DNA from: Himantopus leucocephalus
Lineage: Eukaryota > Chordata > Aves > Charadriiformes > Recurvirostridae
DNA: 64,000 nucleotides
Assembly: GCA_003993805.1 (NCBI GenBank)
Contig: RSEF01000012.1
Location: 6,840,675-6,904,674, forward strand
Direction: 5' to 3'
The position numbers and the translations under genes were made by a program. Below the pieces are notes generated by a model. The model worked only from the letters and a program-made list of their open reading frames with translations. It ran no database searches and was not told where the DNA came from. Of this stretch, positions 49,131-62,456 are shown piece after piece (positions within the stretch are counted from its first letter, which is position 1; the number at the start of each line of letters is the position of its first letter).

Positions 49131-50265
49131 GAAGGAGGCAAGTCCCCTTTCACGTAATTGCGCGTGCTTCAAGGTGCTCACGGACTTTGACCAACCGGTT
49201 TGTACACTCAGATTTTTTTCTCCTCCTTATTGGAATATATCATTTTCTAATGCATTACATTATGTAGTAAATTGAATGTGGGTTTGTTGGGTTGGGTTTT
49301 TTTTTTTTCCCACTAACCTTTATGAATCCTCTTGAGTGATCTGTGGATGGGATCAGCAAACAAATTTTGTTCTAGCTCTCCAAATCCTGACACATGAATT
49401 GATTTCAGCAGGACACATTAAGCAAATGATGGATCTCTGCCAAAAGGGCATGTAGGATTTTGCAAGGGGGAGGGGAAGAAGAAGGAGACTTTGCTTTCTC
49501 CCTTTTTTCTCCTTCTTAGCCAGTCTTGTTAAGAAAGGGCAAAAGCACTTAAATTCATTGCTCTCAAAGTAAATTGGTTTTCTTTTCTACCCTCTCAGAG
49601 CTCCTTTTTCTTCCAGGTTTATCCCATTCTTGCCTTCCTCACCCTTAAAGCAACAAGGGGCGAGATGTCTGCCCGCCCCCAGAGCCGCGGCCGCCGCGCC
49701 GCTCCAACGAGATGCGCGCTTCACGTGGGTTCAGGTTCCCACTGCCCGCCTTGGCATCGCCGTCCCAGCCCTTTGCTTTCTAAGGCTCAGCTGACAGTTT
49801 CTCAAGCACATTAAGGCTGGCAACAAGAGCGGGGCTGTTGTAATAAATGACAGTAGGATCACAAGCTTGAGGGAGCTTGTTCCTCTCCGGTCGCAGCTCT
49901 CTTGAGAAGTTTTCAGAGGCTGTAGTTATCGCCTTATTCCGTATGCCGAGCCAGAGCTTTTGATGCTAATTTGTTGGCACTGCAAACTCCCACTGCAAAC
50001 GATAGATCCCATGACCTTCTTCAGTTACAGATAACACAAACTACAGTTATATTTAAGTGGCATATTGGTTAACCTCAGTGGCTTGCAATGCTTTCCTTTG
50101 ACTCAATTTCTATCATTAATAAAGGGTTACGTTACAAAGGCACCTTGGAGTTTCTCTCGGGGAAATCGAGCCAACAAGCTCTTTCTTGTGAGCGGTTTTC
50201 TGCACGGAGCTTCTGTTTGAGCCAGGCCGTGCATTACAAATGCTCTGAAACACCAGCAGCAACAG

Positions 50266-50536
50266 AGACGTTAACACTGCATTAGGACCGGTACTCTGGC
50301 AAAATGCTTTCAAAATCAGATGCGCTCCGTAGTGACTACTATCGCTGCTATCGCTTTCGAATCCTCTGAAAGGATCTGTGGGCAGTATCACCGCATAAAA
50401 TCNGGAGACGTTAACACTGCATTAGGACCGGTACTCTGGCAAAACGCTTTCAAAATCAGATGCACACCGTAGTGACTACTATCGCTTTTGAATCCTCTGA
50501 AAGGATCTGTGGGCAGTATCACCGCATAAAATCTGG
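50266..50536. repeat. Tandem duplication of a 131-140 bp unit with an N near the junction
   Basis: Copy 1 is about 50266-50405 and copy 2 about 50406-50536. Both run from AGACGTTAACACTGC to CCGCATAAAATC. They differ by four substitutions and a 9-base deletion (GCTGCTATC) in copy 2. The N at 50403 lines up with a T in copy 2. Either this is a true diverged tandem duplication with one uncalled base, or two allelic contig ends were abutted. Confidence 0.9.
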
Positions 50537-53500
50537 TCTGGCTCACCACGTCCAGGGGCACTGTTGGATAAATGAAGACCACCAACAAGAGAATGGGACT
50601 AGGGGCGTGGTTTTTGTCTTCAAGAACACAAGAGACGGCTACCTCACTAAGATAACCTCCGAAATCTGGTATTTTGGGGGAGTTGTGTAGCGTTGCATTC
50701 CAATTTTCTCACACACGGTGATGCACATTTCAACGTTCAGTGCCCAACACCGAGAAACCTTTGCCACAACCCTTGAAAACCCGCTGTGATCAATCATCAG
50801 CACCAACACGCTGGCTGCTCCTGGCTGCGGTAGCAGAGCACGCAGCACCTCTCCGCAATGACACCCTTAGGAACCCACATCATGGGGCAGTAACCAGCGG
50901 CCGTGCGTCAGGGAGCTCGTTATACGTGCGTTACTTCTGTGTTGGTTCGAGGGGAGAATGAATGCCTAGTGGTGACAAAGCCCCCCTGAGACCTGTCACA
51001 AGGTGGTGACAGTCGGCATTTCAGCTCCCGGGGAAAGCTGCAGACCAAACTGCCCGAGAGTCTAGAAGCAGCAACAGTGCCGACAAGGAGATAAAACTCC
51101 TAACCTTTCCGGAAAGACTTGGACAGGGTCCTTTGGTAACTCTTCCACTTTTAAAGCCAACACACTTCCCTCTATTGAGGAATGTAATTTTCTTTCTTAT
51201 TGAATACAAGCTGATCTTTTTATATTAACCTAGTTCAATAATAAGAAAGCAACGAGGGTGCAGAGTTTGGGTCACTAGAAAGCAAGCCACATCCCTTTAG
51301 TGTATTTTAATAAGCTGCAGAACCAAACATACCACACTTTCTTCTGGATACTGAACATGCGGTTGACCAAACCAAAGCTTGTGATGCTTTTCGCTGTAAA
51401 AGCCTAGGACACACCATTCCTCAGTACCGATCCAAAAAGCCTATTTCCTATTATCCCAAGCACATCGACAAAACATTGCTTTCACAAGAAAAAAAAAAAA
51501 TCACCACTTCTTCATCTCCTTTCCTTCCCAGCAACAGACTTTCTTTCACTAAGGGAGCAAGGCAGCCACCCCAGGCTGCGTATGCTGCTTCTGCTTCGGC
51601 CCTAGATGTGAAATCGGATGAAGGGATTAATCCGTGTGCGTTCTTGCTGTCATTGACATTTCGGTCAACTTTTTCTATGGATATTTGCGTAAAAATGGTA
51701 CTCTCAAGAGCAAAACTGGTAGCGACCACAAAGTATACTTCTGTCCAGAGCTTTATACTTGCATGGGCTTTTAGTCACCTTTGAAGGAAGGTTGGTTTCA
51801 ACCAAAACCAAAAGTCAAAATAGAGTTATGGAGATTTTTCTGCTTCTCAGAAGGACATTCAATACCAGAAGAAAATATTCAGTAACTCTTAAATTTTCCT
51901 TCATGTGGCTATATCGTATCTATAGCTACTTTTACCTATAAATATCTAAAAAATTATACAAGATTTCAGTGGACAATGCCATTTTTTTCTCACTACTAGT
52001 GGTGGTGTGCAGCCGTAATAAGTTTAGCCCTGTATGTTGTACACCCTTTAGCCTGTACATTAAGAATGGGATCATCTTCATCACAGAAACCCTATTCCAC
52101 ATGGGAATTGAATCCATGGCTCTAGATCTCAGGAAGTTATCATTCTCCTAAGATATAGCACAGCAGAACCCGCAGTATGTAGTGATAAAGTTTACATCAA
52201 ACGCATGCACAGATTACAACAGTGTTTCAGGATACCACCAATCTGGGTAAGTACATACTATACAGGTGATGATAGAAGTCCAAAAATGGAGACGTATGGA
52301 AAAACTAGTGGGCTCCAAACTTTAAAAAATTATTTTTTTTTTTAAACCAGGTTGTTCTTTTACGGTTCAGTCAACGTGGCACATAATTTAGAGCTGCCCT
52401 TCACTCTGGTGTGCTGCTACTGAAGGGAAAGAAGGTGCAGACAGCTCCTCACTCCTTCTCAAGATAAACAACTTCTAGATAATTGACCTTGTTTAAAGAC
52501 ACATAGAAGAGTCTAACAAGCAAAAAAGCTACTGAAAGTAAGCTTCTCCCTCTGAAAAACAGAGAACAAAAAGAATGGGTACCAATCCATGCAGGTAGGT
52601 TTCATTTACAGCTGTGATTCTTATCCATTCCCTTCTATTCTCCATCCCAGTCCCTCCGTCTTTCATGCACCAGTTCCTCTCCCCTTACTCTTATTTCTTT
52701 ATTGTCACTAGTACCATCTCCGCATTCACCGCTTGATTATACAGAACCAGGTAAACTCAATCCAGTAATGCAAATCTGCTCCTTGTTTCCAATATATCTC
52801 ATCTGAGTCCATTACGTGCCAAAATTGTCTTAGACCTCCTAAAAGCTGATGTAGTTACATAAACAAAAAGTCATTATTAAATTGGCTACAGATCTGCTCA
52901 TTCATCTAACTCCTCAATAGTTTGTTCAAGAATGTTAATTATTAGAAGCTTATCATTAACCAGCTTGCTTTTGTTACCAAGATTTTTTGCCAGGGACAAG
53001 ACTGCTGAAACTCTGTTCTGTTGTCTGACTTGCATCTCGTTGAAGGTTATGAACTGGATTTATACAGTATGGAATGATGAATGGGGATTGAGTCATTTCA
53101 CATATTAGCATTTCATACTTGCTTAAATGAGACAATTAATTAAGATAATTTCTACAACATGTGTAATTGTTCCTATACATCTCACGTAAAAAAATACTAC
53201 AACTTCACTATGTCATAGTAAGTCTGGGCATCCAAATGTCTTTTAATCCTTTCAGTGAGATTTATGATCATGCAAATGATCCATCTCCTTGCTACTAAAA
53301 TAAGGCACTAACTGACGATGGAGGTGTCAGCACCTGACATATCTAGAATAACATTTAAATCCACACAGCAGTGCACCCACACTGCAGCAGGTGCACTCTT
53401 AAACAAGCGATTCTCCTGGAAAAGATTTTTCTCCTTTTTGTACTTCCTGGACATATTTATCATCAACTCAGTATAGTTAAGGAAAGCATTCCGCTTTTAA

Positions 53501-53818
53501 ACATGCTAGGTCAGATCATGCTGCCAGTAAACAGGGTACTCGCGTGCAGTAAGACCCAGAAGAGGTAAAGTCTACCTTTAGTCCCACGCTATGGGACAGA
53601 GCAAGCGCAGAATCGTGGCGGTTTACAAATGCAGGAACCATCCACTGGGGATGAGTTATCCCACACGCTTTCCCTTTTCTCCCAGTCGCTAAAGGTGACG
53701 AGCAGCATGCAGCAACCAGGAAGACAGAGAAGTCTCAAAAAATGTCAATTAATAGAAAATCAGAGGGGCTTCCCAAATGCTCAGTGCCAAGTGTCACTCC
53801 ATTTCCAGACCACAGCAA

Positions 53819-53832
53819 AGAGAGAGAGAGAG
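53819..53832. repeat. (AG)7 microsatellite
   Basis: Seven AG units in intergenic DNA. Confidence 0.9.
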
Positions 53833-56800
53833 ATATCTTCTGACTTCCAGGAACTGCATATAGTGCAAGGCTCGTTCGATGGCACCCCGCGCAGTTATGG
53901 GGTGTAGGTAACATCGCTAACCTTTGCATTTTACACAGCTGCAAACAATACTGCCACTCTGTACTGTTCCGAAGCAATCCCTGAGTTACAGGCGCCTTGC
54001 CTTGGCATTCATAATTCCTGCAGACCCCAACAGCTCCTTCTCCCGTGCACATCGCTTCCCTTCGCCACTTTCTTGAATGCCAAAGCGCCTTCAATGCTTT
54101 CTAGACTAGCTCCGTTTTCTCTCCATAGCAGCCTCAATATGAAAGGTACCTTCTTGGATTGATATTAGTAGCATAGTATTTTGTGGTAATTACAGTAGAT
54201 TGGTGCCCTCCTCCTTCAGTTATTGCTCTGGCAATTAAAAAGCATTAACTAACAAAGTCAAAGATCGGTAGGTTTACTGAATGACTGAATATTTACAAGC
54301 ATGCTGTACCTTAAATTATTCCTCAGCTTTCAAGAGTAACTATTATAATGTACATTAACATATTACATTGAGCACTTCTTCCTATTAGATTCTAATGTAA
54401 TGAGATCATTTTCTTCCTTCAAGAGTAGTATTCATATCAACATAGGAGAGAAAACACAATTATTCCTTTCTTCTGTGGGTTATTTGGAATAACTCCGTAA
54501 TCCATTCTTACAATTGGCTATTAAAGCATGGGTAGCTCAACTCAACTAAGTGGACTGAAATCACACACGTGTTTGAACAACTAAGGAACGCAATCAAATG
54601 ATGCTCCGCTACATTTAATGATGCAACAATGGAAAAATAACCCCCAACCCCCCAGGTCCCTACAAAACACATTAAAAACTACATTACAATGTGAGACATC
54701 AGGGTGCGTATTATTCTAACTACCTAAACCTAAACCACGACATCAGGACGGCTGAATTCACACAGTCAAATATCACTACACCATAATTATACTACTTTGG
54801 TTTGCGTTTTGTGGGGGGCCTGTTATTTCACGATTTAGAGCACGTTGTCTCATTCTCTAAGCTATAAAGCATTACAAATAGGATTTGAAGGGCGGGTGTT
54901 TCGGTTTTTAAAGGAAAACTTTGCTGTAAAGCAAGTAAAATGAAGATCTGTACATCTATGCGGGAAGAGTGGAGATAAGTACGGCATAACCATGACCAGC
55001 TGACTCCCATTAGACTACTTATTCAGGTTACAGAATTCTTTAGTAGAAAGACACTCCCTGAAAACAAACAAAGAACCCCCTCCCTCCTCAGTGAAATGCA
55101 CCTCTAATATAAGACTGCATGGGAAAATTATTAGTATTTTCTACAATGGCTAAAATCATGCCTGATGAGCACGGAAGAACTGTGACTACATCACGACCGA
55201 GTGCAGGGCTTTGATTCTGCAAATCCCTTGTGTTCACCTAAACATGGCTTAGTAATTGCTGGCATGAGTACTAGACTGCTTAATTCTGGTCTGTTCTGTC
55301 ATACGCTTGTGCCATAGTCGCATTTTCTAGTTAATGAACAGTGATCTGGACTGTGCTCTGGTGCAACGAAGACCCACGTATTCCATGTGGTCTCACACTG
55401 ATGCCTAAGTAACTTTCACTTAACTCTCCTTCCGTGCTTGTGAGTTGGAGTACAGCAGCCAAAATACTCGAACAGGGTAAGAAGCTCTTTGAATTTTCCA
55501 ACCTAATTTTTGCAGATCAAATCGGCACAGATAGTCACGTCACAGTTATCATCTGTCCTGAAACTGGGCTTTCCGAGCCATTTCAGCACAAATTCTGAGG
55601 CTGTCCTTTGAAACACAGATAAAGTCCTTGACTGATGCTGTTGTGAACCAAAGTAAATTCCGATTTTGTCAGGGTGTTTTGAAATGCGGGATTTGGCTCA
55701 GAACAGATTATCTTCCAACATTTAACATTTCAGCCTTTTCTTGGATTTCATTATCTTTCATTTGTTGTGATTTAATCCAGGCACAGGGAATGACCGGGTC
55801 CTTTCCAACTGCCCCTTCCGATGGCTTCTTTGCCACATCACTCCCTATTCACTCTGTCACTTGTGAAACCATTAAAAATGCCTTTTGATCTCACTGACCA
55901 CATGCATTTCAATAACAGGGCCCTCCTTTTGCTTGTTCCCCATATTGCCCGGACTTAAGCCGGTTCGCAGTTCAGAAGATTCTCAGAGATGGGAGGAACG
56001 GATACATTCTGACTTCACAGATCACACTGACAATTTTGAGTTCCAGCAGAGTCAAAAAAAACATTACAGTTTGGGATGTAACAAGACATCTTTCTTGAAT
56101 TTCCTGGGTTGTATGGGTTGCCACCCTTTTTTCAAATTCCTTAAATATCTTCACATTTTCCCCAGAGCACATCCTTACTGGTTTCGCTGAAGTCTTTAAC
56201 CAGTGATCAGTAACTCTGCCAAAGCACAAATCTGCAAGATGTCCAGGGTGCTACTCACGGTCTCCACGGTCTCTCTCTGTTGGTTTGTCACTTCCGTCTT
56301 GTCACTGTTTAAGACCAAATTTAAGTGTGGGGACTAAATGGGTTTGGATACCAAAACATTCTTTTATGAATTATACTACTTCCCTTTCCCACTGGAGAGG
56401 TAATGTGGCTCAGGAAAAGGGTCTGGCGGGTCAGCGTAGTGGTACCAGCAGTCCTGGTGCAGGGTTGTGGGTTACCTCAGGTTCTCCCTGTTCTCTTGGC
56501 GCTGGAAAGATCACTCCAAATCGTGGTGCAGGCTGGTGGGGTCCCCTCAGTATCTCAGGTTCTCCCTCCTTTCTGGCTCTGAACTTTCTCTCCTGGCATC
56601 TCCGCCCCCCAGAGTCTCCCCCAAAATTCTGTAGTTGCCCGACTTAGAGGACTGGGCAGAGAACGCCTCTTTGGCGACAGATCCGTTCAAATCACGCTGC
56701 TGTATTGTAACCTGCTGCTGTTGTTGTCGATGTTCACAGTTTGCTTGATCAGAACACTTCTGGACGGGCTTGCACTTCTCCAGGATGAACAGGTGACTTT

Positions 56801-59800
56801 GATAGTTTGCCTATTTACTTCCTTGAGCACGCAAACACTAATCAAGGTTCGTTCTGTTTGGGACAAGGGGTTGGTCGTACTTTGTGCTCTTCCATTAAAA
56901 CATCCACGTAAGATGGATAAATTGGTTTTGTCAGTGAAGGCTATATAGACACAACTCCTCTAAAATGAGTGATGTAGGAAGCCTTAGATTTAAGTTCGAC
57001 GTTTCGGTAAACCTACAGAAGCATGAAGGCGGTGCTCAAGGACCCAACGCTGATTACTAGAAGAAGGGAAGTGCTCACGCCCAGCAAAGCAAAGAAGTCC
57101 CACAGAAAACAGATTAATGCTGTCTGCAGAGTCCCACATGGCAAAATTGCAGTGAAGTTAATTGCGAGTCATGACTGGGGTCAAAATCAGACTGCTGAAC
57201 TACTTTGCACATGTATTCACAATGTGTGCACCAGGGATATCAAACTGTTCAGAGCTCTTCATGTGAGCAGCTGTTAACTGACCTGGATTTGTAAACACTT
57301 TAAAAAATTCTTGCAACTTAAGGAAATCTTGTTAAGATTGGGGAAAATTCCTATCCTTTCTCCTCCAGCTAGGCAGCCAGAAAACTAGGATGCTTTAAAT
57401 TCCTTGAATTTAAAGGAGTTTGAGATGTACTTTGAAATGAGAATGCATTTCCTCTTCCTGTCTCAATTTCCATTTACTCTGAATGGCTGAATTACTCTAA
57501 AAATGTTTTATATTTAACAGAAAAATTAACAGCAAACAGATCAAACAGAGAATTTCAGAACTCAGAGTCTGGGGTTTTTTTCTTCCCTCCCCACCTGCTT
57601 CTATGCCAGTGAAAAGAATGGAAGCGGGGCCATCATGTTATGAAGAAAGTCCAACCTTGCAGGGGTACGCATACGGAAAACGAACATATGAGAGGAAATA
57701 CGTCTCTCGGTCCTTCTTGGGATAAACCCAAGAATTTTCGCCTTCCTATGTGTGACAGCACACAGCCTTGGTGAACGCAGCGACTCTCCCGAAGAAAGCG
57801 AGGCACCCGCCTTCATGGGGCTGCGCGCTGGACTCGGAGAACAAAGCCACGAACCTGGTCCTTCCGCAGCCTCGCCTTTTGTCCCAAGCATACGGTTATT
57901 CAGAGGTGAACAGACCACAAAAATCTTTTCGCACTTCAGTTTAAATTAGCACATCCTCACGCAAAGTTTTCCCGAATACTTTACAATCCAGTGAAATACA
58001 GCGTAAGTACTTCCAAGCTATTCAGAGAATCTGGAAAGCCTGGCTGTGCGGCGCAGGTGAACTCGCCCTGGTGAGGCAGCGTGCTGGGGTAGAGCGGCTC
58101 TCCCCCGGGCACGGCCCTGCCCTCGGTCCCACGGTCCCCAGAGGAGCTCTCATTCCTTGCATTTTTAAGGGAAGAAATTCTGACACTTAACAGGAGCAGA
58201 ACCAACAGTTGGTTGTTTCTCCTCCTCTCTCCTGCCAACAGGTGACTTTGAGCTGAATCAAAATGGGACTTGGAATGAAAAAGAGCCACTTTTGCTCTGC
58301 AGCCTCTAATTACTCAAAGCCATTAAGAAGCTCTTGTAGAATGGAAAAGCTGCAGTGTTATTTTCACTTCTCTTTTCCCTTGTTGGTAACCTACGCAGCA
58401 TCTGAGGCGCTCTCTCTGTGCACACCGAGCTGGATCCGTAAAACAAAGTCTGTACAACACACTCCATCTAACGAAGCTCTGGGAGGTAAATAGCCCCCTG
58501 ACGCCCTTTGAGATTTTCTCTCCTCTTATTTCTTCTCTTGTTTTAATTCCATCTCAGCAATCGCTAGTGCGCCGGCTGAATGTAAGGCCCTTCCTCTTCA
58601 GAAGCTGGTTGCAGCAAGACTTAGATTGCTACCCCTTTCGAAGAAAAATGCCTCTTGACAGCTCTTTGGAATGAAGGGGGAGTTACGTGCAGGGGTGACA
58701 CTGGCAGAAAGAGTTGGCTCTCACCGTTTCTTGAAACTGCATAATGAATGAAATGTTTAACAGAAGAGAGGATGTAGGGCTGGCAACACGTATTAGTTAA
58801 AGGGCTTTTTGAAGCCATCTGTCCACCAGCTTTAGCCACTACTGAATGAAAATTCGTTTTGAAAGCAAAAGGGACAGACACTCTAATCTTTCAGCTCTTC
58901 ATCCTCCACTGCAAGCCAACCAAAGGCACTTGCAACGCGCAGGGAAGGAATGCGTTCCTCAGCTAAGGGAGGACTGCTTTGCAATCATTTAAAATCGTGA
59001 TGCTGACAATACTCACAGCAGTTAACAGTATTTGTAAGTGCAAAGTACCGCTAAGGGCTGAAACAACGCAAGTCAGCCGCATAAAAATCAGCTACCCTTT
59101 ATGTGTGCTTCAGAGTGCAATTTAACAGAATTTTAGATAAACCAAAGAGAGCTTCAGCCTCTTCTCCAAAAATAAAACTGCAGTTTAGTGAGCCCATCAG
59201 AAGTCCTGACTTTCGGCTCCTTCCTTTGATCACTGAACCAGAACTTCCCTGCTACAGCTGGCCCTGCTGATGCTGGTTTTGGAGGTACCATTCTTAATGA
59301 TTTATGCTCACCTCTATTTCCGCTCAGACTGAAGGACGGAACAATTCCCGTATTGTGGGGATAATCTGTGGTGTTTACTCTTCACAGGACGTGGACCAAA
59401 TGAAAAACTTACTAGTTGGTCAGTGCAAAAACTGAGATTTGCAGACAAACATTTCATTTAAAAGGTTATGAAAGTGCCAAACAAGAGTACAAATTGCAGA
59501 CTTAGCTCTCTACCATCGCAGTTGTAAGCAAACAGGAAGAAACAGAGATTGTTTCACACACAACAGAACACGAAAACGCAGTGACTCTCTGGTGAAACTC
59601 GTCATTCTTGAGACCCGCTTCCTACCCGACACCGTCCACTCCTGATTCAACACAAGCGCAGAAGAGAATGAAACCGTGTTTAACCGCTAACCCTGTAGTA
59701 CCAAATGTGGGAAAATGACGTGTTAATTTATGCAACAGGATCTGAAGAGCAGTGTAAAAGGAAAGAAAACCATCCAGGCAAATGTCTTGGGTGCGCCCTG

Positions 59801-60409
59801 GCCTACTGGATCCGTGCACCTGGCAAATCAGCAAACTAAAGCAAACAAATGTGGGAAGTCAGTTCATGTTTCTGAAGAAAAGAAAATAAGACAATTTCCC
59901 TCGCCCCCATTCTAAGTTTGCATTATTATACTTTCCCAGGGCTATTCCATGGTAGTTGTTACCATCGTTCACAGCCGTTGTTTAGACAGCTTGAGCAGTG
60001 GCAACAGAAGTGAAGCAGATATTTATGCAGTTGAAACTATAGCATACAAGTGCATCTTTGGTCCTCATTTCAGCAGGAAGAGATTATACGGAGAGAGTTA
60101 AAACGGATATAATGTAGAGAGAAAAAGAAGTCCTTGAAAGCTTTGTCCAAGAATGTTAAAAAGTAGCATTTGAACAATATATTCTTAGTGGTACCTCACC
60201 GTTTAGGTGGCATGGTTTGCCATCGGCAGCCCAAATAGCTCACATAAAATTACAGCCCGGAGAAAAGACTGTAGAGCTCCAGCCCTGCTAACAGAGTATT
60301 TTGCAATCAGGTTGCAAAGGGCCTATTCATTAGTGACAACGCGTGTGTACATGTGGCAAGAAGAAAAAAAGGTGACATTTGGAAATGTCTGCACTCCTCT
60401 GTCGGCAAA

Positions 60410-60730
60410 GCAGTGAGAATCCGCGTGCGAATCGCATCCCAGAGCTGTCTCGCAGGTACTCGGGNGGTCCCACGCGGGCGGGACGCAAGCCAGAGGCAAA
60501 GCTGGTAGGAGCCCCCGGGGGATCGAAATTGAGACCCTGTGGCGAACGATCAACTTCTCTCCCAGGGGCCTGGAAAGATGCGCCAAGGGACTCCAGCAAA
60601 TCTGAGTGCCGACTTGGCTGGAAGAGCACGACCAGAGAGAAGGACTTGTAGATCTTCTGAGACCTGGAGGAGCGGTGGTAGGGAGGGAGCTGTGGCGCTG
60701 CACGGCCCAGAGCGCAGCAAACAGAACAGC
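60410..60730. promoter_or_regulatory. CpG-rich intergenic patch with an N
   Basis: GC-rich stretch with clustered CpG (for example GCGGGCGGGACGC near 60475), broken by an N at 60465, about 26 kb past the WNT7A stop. It holds only overlapping short open frames. A regulatory island is possible, but nothing specific can be named. Confidence 0.3.
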
Positions 60731-62390
60731 TAACAGACACAGCGGTTTGCTATTACCGTGGCTATATTCATTACCATCGATCAAAATATTTATCCGCAAA
60801 GCGCAAATTGATTGAAGAGCTTAGTCCTTTGCCGTACTCAGAGTACCTAATAATTACCAGCCTTTTCAAAACAGTACACTGCAGAAAAATAAAGGAAAAA
60901 GTACCATCTACTAATTCCACCAGTGACATACCAGTCTGAGTAGGTGCGTGTGTAGTAGACTGCAATTCACCACCGGGGAAAAATGGTCACTCTGACTTGA
61001 CTTTCTCCTCTGCATTTCATTTAAAGCAGGGCTGGACACCACAGATTAAAGCAGAATATAATGAAAGACAGAGAACATGCTTTGTCCAAATGGAAACGGA
61101 GTTTGAATGAACAGTTGTATAAAATAGAATGCGTATTCTTGTTTACGTGAAACAAATATCTACGGACTAAAATGACTGAAAAGTATCTATATAGGTCTAT
61201 TTAAAACTGGAAAGAGAGAAGCAATTTGAAAAATAACTATTTTATCTGCTAGCAAGCTGATAAGGGAAGTGATGTGACTGAATGCTGCTTTTGTTGAAAA
61301 GCAACTGAAGAGATAAGAACCAGAATCCTTGCAGAGATGTGTGGCCAGGCTACATTACTAGCTGGACACAACTTAAAAACCCCACCCCCTCACTAAAATG
61401 GCAAATTACTTACTTGGCAAATACAGAAACATAGCCCCGGCTTGTGCCAGCTCCCAGTCCCAGCTCCAGCGAGGCACCTGAACAAAGGCCTTTCATAGGC
61501 AGTGTAATTTAGGCTACCCGAGTTCGTCAGGATGCTCAGGTGTATAGAGGGGCCTCACGGAGCGCCAGACAGAGACAAATTCACATGGAGTAAGCGAAGC
61601 ACTTTGCTGGCATGTGGACGTGGGTTCCGGAGGCTATTCCCAACACAGAAGACAATCACTGGCAGGTAATAAAGGAGGCATTTATGCGATATGTCAGCGG
61701 TTAGTGCAAAGCTTAAAAGAAATGAGATCATGTGGCAAGATAGCATTCTCTGCCTTTCCCCCAGGGGAAGGAGCATTACTGTTATTACTATAAGCCATTG
61801 TTACCGCTACTTCTTTGAAATAAAACGTGACACAGTATCGTCAGCTGATACTTGTGCGATCGCAGCTATCATAAATTGTGGTTTCCAGAATATTAATCTC
61901 CGGTTACGCTATGCAACTACCACACAAGTGTGCAGCACGGAGACAGACAGATCCCCTAGGAAAAAACAACCCCCTAACAAGACCTCCTCCCTCCAGATAC
62001 TGCTTTACTCTGAGCTCGCAAAAGTTAAAAATAAAAAGAACAAACCAAAGAAAGAACAGGTTAATACAACAAGTTTCACTTGCCCTCTTGGCATAGCCAG
62101 TGTAGCTCTAGCAATTCAGCCCAAGAAGGCCAAGAGACAAAGATTATCCAGTTCTTCCTGCCCCATTTACTACACTTTATCAGACTAATTTTCCATTTAT
62201 TTTCTATATCCTATTTAGAAAAAAGAACTCTAAAATAATCTTTCCTGTGAAATGCAAATCTAATCGCTTGTTGTAATGGATGTGACAGGTAAAATATGGC
62301 TCCTATTAAGACAGAATATCTTGAGCAAAACAGCTTCATTCCAATTTATTAGTACGTGGAGAAAACATAATATAATGAGAAGATGTAAAC

Positions 62391-62456
62391 ATTGAAATAT
62401 CTGACATTATTTGAAATGTCAAATTAATTTTTATGGTAATCCATAAAAATTTCAAT
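62391..62456. repeat. Nested AT-rich inverted repeats
   Basis: Three inverted pairs in 66 bases: ATTGAAAT/ATTTCAAT (62391-62398 with 62449-62456), TGACATT/AATGTCA (62402-62408 with 62415-62421, loop 6), and an 11-bp stem AATTTTTATGG/CCATAAAAATT (62426-62436 with 62441-62451, loop TAAT). The outer pair overlaps the inner stem by three bases, so not all can form fully at once. The element type is unknown. Confidence 0.75.

Larger units (their letters stand above)
46101..50265. other. Intergenic DNA with CpG-rich patches, no gene seen
   Basis: No coding or RNA gene supported. It contains the duplicated T-run/AAATAG around the N at 46367, a two-copy 13-base repeat at 47361-47386, an AT-rich homeodomain-type block at 48361-48440, CpG-rich patches at about 48900-49130 and 49660-49760, and a T-run at about 49298-49309. 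Confidence 0.6.
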
